Below are positions 60,742 to 64,000 of a stretch of 64,000 nucleotides of DNA, piece by piece. How positions within the stretch are numbered: position 1 is the first letter of the stretch; the number at the start of each line of letters is the position of its first letter. The DNA lies in NCBI RefSeq assembly GCF_000220395.1, contig NW_004086057.1, forward strand, positions 94,512-158,511, in the 5' to 3' direction. The stretch is from Ichthyophthirius multifiliis (lineage: Eukaryota; Ciliophora; Oligohymenophorea; Hymenostomatida). Below the pieces are notes generated by a model that worked only from the letters and a program-made list of their open reading frames with translations, ran no database searches and was not told the DNA's origin. Position numbers and translations under genes: made by a program.

Positions 60742-62483
60742 TAACCAACCTTATCAACGCATTCTAAATTTTAAACTTTTTTTATAATATATTTAGATAT
60801 ATGAAAGGCTTTATCTTTTATAGAAATAAATAAGCAATTTTCTCCGTACTTTTTAATAATTAAAAATAAAAAATATCAATAATTTTTAATACTTTATTGT
60901 TTTAAGTTAATAAAGTGTATAAACTATAATCTTCACATAGCTCAATTGCACTATCATAATGCTTATTTTTTATTGCTAATAAAAGTAAATTATTTAATTC
61001 TTCATCAGTTGAAAGAGGAGAGTTTCCTCTTTTTATCATTTCATGAACAAGTTATATATTATTATATTATGCAGCGAAAAGCATTATTTTGTGATCTTTA
61101 ATCATATATAAATTTAAAATTAAAAATATAATATAAAATATAAAATATAAATATATATAAATATATAAATATATAAATATATAAATATATTTTTTTATAG
61201 TTTTAACGTTATGTATTATCAGATAAAGCACCTCCTTTTTAAAACAAATAACTTATTAAATTAATTTGTTTTTATTAGTATGCGTAATCAACACAAGTCT
61301 TATTATGCTATTTTTTTTTTATTAAATATCATATATTTTTTTATATACATCATCAGATATTGTTAAATTAGAACCAGCTTCTACTAAATCATGAATAATT
61401 TCTTAATTTTAATTAATTATACCATAAAATACTGCACTTCTATTTTGCTATTTAAAATTTTTACATAATATATATATACATATATATATTAATTCATACT
61501 GTGTCTACTATATTAGGATCTGCTCCTACATTTAACAATGTTTTTACTATTTCTGTAAGCTATTATTTAGTAGCAATCATTAGATAATTAAGTTTTTTAG
61601 TAAAAAATTACTCATTTAAATTTATTTTTTCAAAGAATAATTTAATATAATAATTAAAATTTCATTAAAATTTTTATATATAGCATGCATAATACTATTA
61701 TATCCATTCCAATCTTAAATGTTAGGGTTTGCACCTTAAAGTAATAGTTATTTGACTCCTTTAAATTTTTTTATTTTTTAAAAAAATTAATAAATAAAAC
61801 CGTTTTTATTTCCTTAAATAACTGCTTCAATTAATAATGTTCTTCCATTTTAACAAATAACTTTATCAATAGAATATATTTGATTTGAAAATTTATTAAA
61901 TCTTGAAATATTATTTGCTGAATTTATTCTAATTGATTTTTAAATTTTTTTTTTTATTTTAAATCAAGATTATCTTCGTTACATTTATTAACAATAAATG
62001 TATTGCCCTTAAAATGGTTTATCCATGCTTTATATATTAATAACTTTAAAATAATATGTTTTTAAAAATACTTTTAGGAAAATATTCAGTGTCTAATTCT
62101 GAAACTTTATGCGCATTTTTGCACTAATCACCAAATCTACATATTTTAGTTGAAATAAATTATTTACAAATTTTTGATTTTTTTAATCTTTTGTTATCTT
62201 ATTTATTTTAAGTTTCTAACTAAATTTACTTTATTAATTCTTTATTTGATTTTAAATTTATTTAACTTTAACTCGATTAATTAAATTCAGGTCGTTTTTC
62301 TAATCCATTAGCAGTAATTTCATTTAATCTTTTTTCTAGATGTTACATATAAACTTATCTTTTTATAGTAATTTTGGATGTATTTTTATTTTGTAATGAT
62401 TTTTTTAATTCTTGTTATTTTATTTCTTCTTATTCGTCATAAAATTATTTTATTTTTACTAAAATTTTATCAACACGTTTCAT
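60123..62483 (-). CDS. CCCH zinc finger plus ankyrin-repeat protein, several introns
   Basis: ATG 62483 (MKRVDKILVKIKQFYDE); stop TGA at 60123-60125 after an intron at 60227-60270 (44 bp). A charged coil is followed by a CCCH finger: KICKQFISTKICRFGDQC then KNAH, spacing C-x8-C-x5-C-x3-H, as in RNA-binding fingers. Ankyrin repeats follow in separate exons: PNIQDWNGYNSIMHAIYKN, VKTLLNVGADPNIVD, NRSAVFYGIINQNQEIIHDL with VEAGSNLTISDD, LFAAQYNNIQLVHEMIKRGN, EGKTPLIYATQAIQEDLVEL and GTALIYAAKNDNLLQ. Introns lie near 62030-62075, 61740-61800, 61480-61500, 61100-61200 and 60640-60745; the last holds a 70-bp TA tract. Exact joins were not all fixed. Mixed ankyrin and CCCH proteins occur in plants (ankyrin first) and protists. 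RNA binding is inferred. Confidence 0.75.
60667..60737 (-). repeat. (TA)n tract inside an intron
   Basis: About 70 bp of TA, the longest in the window, lying in a predicted intron of the CCCH-ankyrin gene. Confidence 0.9.
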
Positions 62484-62527
62484 TAAAATAAAAACAAAAT
62501 GAAAAATTATTTATTGTTGTAAAAAAC

Positions 62528-62564
<37 letters not shown>

Positions 62565-64000
62565 TATATATAAAAAAAAACAATAAATTAATTAAAAAAT
62601 AAAAAATTAAAAATACAATATCTATTATGTATTATGCATCTTAGCTAAAAATATTTTCTTGATTTCTTTTTTTCTAAAATAAACAGTTTAAATTTTTATT
62701 TTTTTCGGTTTATTCAGTTAATTTCATTTTATTACATATGCTTATATTTAATTCATAGGGTTAGTAAATATATTAGAAATAATTAATTAAATTATTTAAT
62801 AGTAAAAATCTAATATTTTTAATAACAAATTTCGAATTTGTTTTTTTATATAATTTATATATATATTACTTTTATTTATTTTAAAATTAATAAAATAAAG
62901 AATAGTATATATTCAAAGAAAAATTATATATTATATATTAAATTTTAAATTTAGCTTTAATTTTTTTAAAAAAAATTTGAAATTATTAAATATTAATAAT
63001 TTTATAAAAAACATATTCATAAAAAAATTGATAAAATCTCAATTAATATATTTAAATGATAATTAATTAATAATAAAATATGAAATGTATAAAGATTTAA
63101 TTTAATTATTAATTTAAAATTATAAAATAATATTTATATTTTTTATAATATAATCAAATTATTATTTATATCTTGTTTTTTATTACTTATTTAATATATG
63201 AATATACTTTATATAAATTAGCCGTTAGTGAATACTCTATAGTTATATTTTCTCTATTCTTTCCAATGTTAAACAAATTATATTATTATAATTTTTATTT
63301 TTGTATATATAATTTTTTTTTAAATATTTTAATCTTAAATATAATATTTATAAATAATTAACAAAAAGAAATAAATAAATAAAAATAAAGTAATAACTAA
63401 TAAATTTATTATTAAAGTTATATTTGAAGTTGAATTTAATTTCAGGGTTTGTATTTATGTTGCCTTTTTGAAAAAAAATAAGGGTAATATAAGGAAATAA
63501 AAAATCAATTTATATTTTTTGAATAAGATTAAGATATTATTATATATATTGAAAAGTTAAAAAAATATATAGTATAAAATCATGATATTTTTAGGTTATC
63601 ATATCAAAACATCACATTCTAAAGAAATGCTTCTTTTATTCAATAAATTGATTTTTTTATAAATTAAATTCTAATTTTAATTTTATATATAAAAAGATTA
63701 TTTATTTATATTTAAAAAATATTTATTATTATATATATATAATTTTATATTAATTAAAATTAATTCTTTTATAGAATTTTATTTTAAAAATATATATATA
63801 ATTATTTTTTTATATTTATATTTTTATTAATTATAACATTTTATTTGTATTTATTAATGAATTTTTTTTTTATATATATATATATATATATTTAATTTTT
63901 TATTATATATTGTATTATTTTTATTTTATTATATTGTATATAACGTATTTTTTTATTTATTATTTTTTATATTTATATTATTTTATTATATATTAATATT
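62484..64000. other. spacer and right edge of window
   Basis: Includes a TA tract (62532-62560). A short minus-strand frame from ATG 62727 (MKLTEQTEKNKNLNCLF) could be an upstream exon of the CCCH-ankyrin gene. Around 63340-63690 a plus frame has protein-like words (VEFNFRVCIYVAFLKK, GYHIKTSHSKEMLLLF) but no ATG. The last 300 bases are T/A-runs and TA. No gene assigned. Confidence 0.5.

Noticed and set aside
63173-63361. 62-residue plus-strand ORF near the right end
   Set aside because: It lacks an ATG at its start, is hydrophobic low-complexity sequence, and has no family or context support.

Overview
This window is almost certainly macronuclear DNA of an oligohymenophorean ciliate. Very high A+T (about 85 percent by eye), (TA)n tracts, Asn-rich (AAT)n runs and the gene families point to Ichthyophthirius multifiliis or a close relative; the species call is inference. 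Read with the standard code there are almost no ORFs. Read with TAA and TAG as Gln and TGA as the only stop, the window is full of genes. Introns are GT...AG, A/T-rich and mostly 35-75 bp. No tRNA, rRNA, CRISPR array or transposase was seen.

Layout. 1-6.1 kb: end of an Sfi1-like centrin-binding gene (+), a RAP-domain gene (+), then a small coiled-coil gene, a degenerate Nudix protein and dephospho-CoA kinase (all -). 7-12.6 kb: an Asn-rich coiled-coil gene (+), an ARF-like GTPase (+) and a Pro/Gln-rich coiled-coil protein (-). 13-24.2 kb: a SHAQKYF-class Myb protein (-), a 1,247-residue FtsX-like permease (+) and a 1,094-residue RING-between-RING E3 ligase (-). 24.9-31.9 kb: an Unkempt-like CCCH protein (+), a two-repeat cation channel (+), a small ORF (+) and holo-ACP synthase (-). 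33-40.3 kb: a long coiled-coil protein, a FYVE protein with a TBC-like domain, and an Enhancer-of-polycomb-like subunit (all -). 41.5-47.8 kb: coatomer zeta (+), a small-GTPase/protein-kinase fusion (-) and an unrecognised four- or five-exon gene (+). 48-64 kb: a coiled-coil gene (-), an LRR-ankyrin protein (+), two or three unrecognised genes, a deoxynucleoside kinase (-) and a CCCH-ankyrin protein (-).

The genes are ordinary ciliate housekeeping, signalling and cytoskeletal genes on both strands, with no operon. CoaE and AcpS both belong to coenzyme A/ACP metabolism but lie 25 kb apart. The Myb and EPL1-like genes suggest transcription and chromatin roles; coatomer zeta, the ARF-like, FYVE-TBC and GTPase-kinase genes suggest membrane traffic and signalling.

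Two points stand out. First, a 584-residue protein joins a degenerate Rab/Ras-like GTPase domain to a protein kinase domain. Second, at least six genes, including conserved families, change frame at A-runs (or T-runs on the other strand), always as if one base were missing. This looks like systematic homopolymer under-counting rather than biology, but it must be settled before the proteins are used. TGA is rare by composition, so TGA-free stretches of 100-280 codons can arise by chance; unrecognised ORFs are scored low for that reason. Exon joins were worked out by hand.
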